DNA from: Balneolaceae bacterium
GTDB lineage: Bacteria; Bacteroidota; Rhodothermia; Balneolales; Balneolaceae
DNA: 33,346 nucleotides
Direction of reading: 5' to 3'
Assembly: GCA_007134085.1 (NCBI GenBank)
Contig: SLLL01000164.1
Coordinates: forward strand, 1 to 33,346
Shown here: positions 33,328 to 33,346 of the stretch, piece by piece
Layout: each line of letters begins with the position of its first letter
Position numbering within the stretch: position 1 is the first letter of the stretch
Notes under the pieces: generated by a model
What the model saw: only the letters and a program-made list of their open reading frames with translations
What the model was told of the DNA's origin: nothing
Databases searched by the model: none
Position numbers and translations under genes: made by a program

Positions 33328-33346
33328 GGGTTGCGGCGGCAAATAT

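Overview
The window reads as a chromosomal segment of a free-living Gram-negative bacterium. The best guess is the Balneolota/Rhodothermota side of the Bacteroidota-like lineages, but this is an inference from gene content and style. The signs are moderate GC, lipobox lipoproteins, sparse Shine-Dalgarno sites, an acetylated (ArgJ-type) arginine route, a fused isobutyryl-CoA mutase, and abundant hairpin-forming extragenic repeats. No rRNA, tRNA, CRISPR array, prophage or intact insertion sequence was found. Most of the window is ordinary metabolism; the accessory signal lies in the intergenic repeats, one degenerate peptidase and a small toxin-antitoxin pair.

Layout, left to right. The tail of a 3-hydroxyacyl-CoA dehydrogenase (1-216) and a threonine aldolase (406-1428) lie on +. 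A minus-strand arginine cluster, argB-argD-argC and then argJ (6139 down to 1473), covers the acetylglutamate-to-ornithine steps. Two tandem paralogous lipoproteins (6351-7519, +) converge on tex (9700-7523, -). A HisN/IMPase-type phosphatase (9906) is followed 3 bp later by a secreted M1-peptidase-like HEAT-repeat protein that has lost all zinc ligands. A 560-bp gene-free island packed with hairpin repeats (12999-13558) follows. Next come an ABC-2 export pair (natA-natB type, -) and the glycogen genes glgA-glgC (+). A strong bidirectional terminator separates glgC from sucD (-), which has a clear sigma70-like promoter.

The right third holds dnaG, suhB, a stand-alone lysine-ketoglutarate reductase domain protein and a FutA-type ferric-iron binding lipoprotein (all +). 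A perfect 25-bp palindrome lies over the likely futA promoter. The matching permease gene (futB/fbpB type) converges on futA from the - strand, and between them lies a small array of GTAG-headed hairpins (REP-like), one of which supplies the permease stop codon. A CrtI/PYROXD2-like oxidoreductase, a RelE/ParE-type toxin with its antitoxin, and the long icmF gene (29857-33327) complete the window.

The genes do not form one pathway. Functional groups visible are: ornithine synthesis (argB, D, C, J); glycogen synthesis (glgC makes ADP-glucose, glgA polymerises it); iron uptake (binding protein and permease, ATPase not here); and acyl-CoA metabolism (dehydrogenase tail, sucD, icmF). No convincing new defence or biosynthetic system is present. 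The most novel-looking items are the REP-like array, the pseudo-peptidase coupled to a phosphatase gene, and the palindromic operator of the iron gene.
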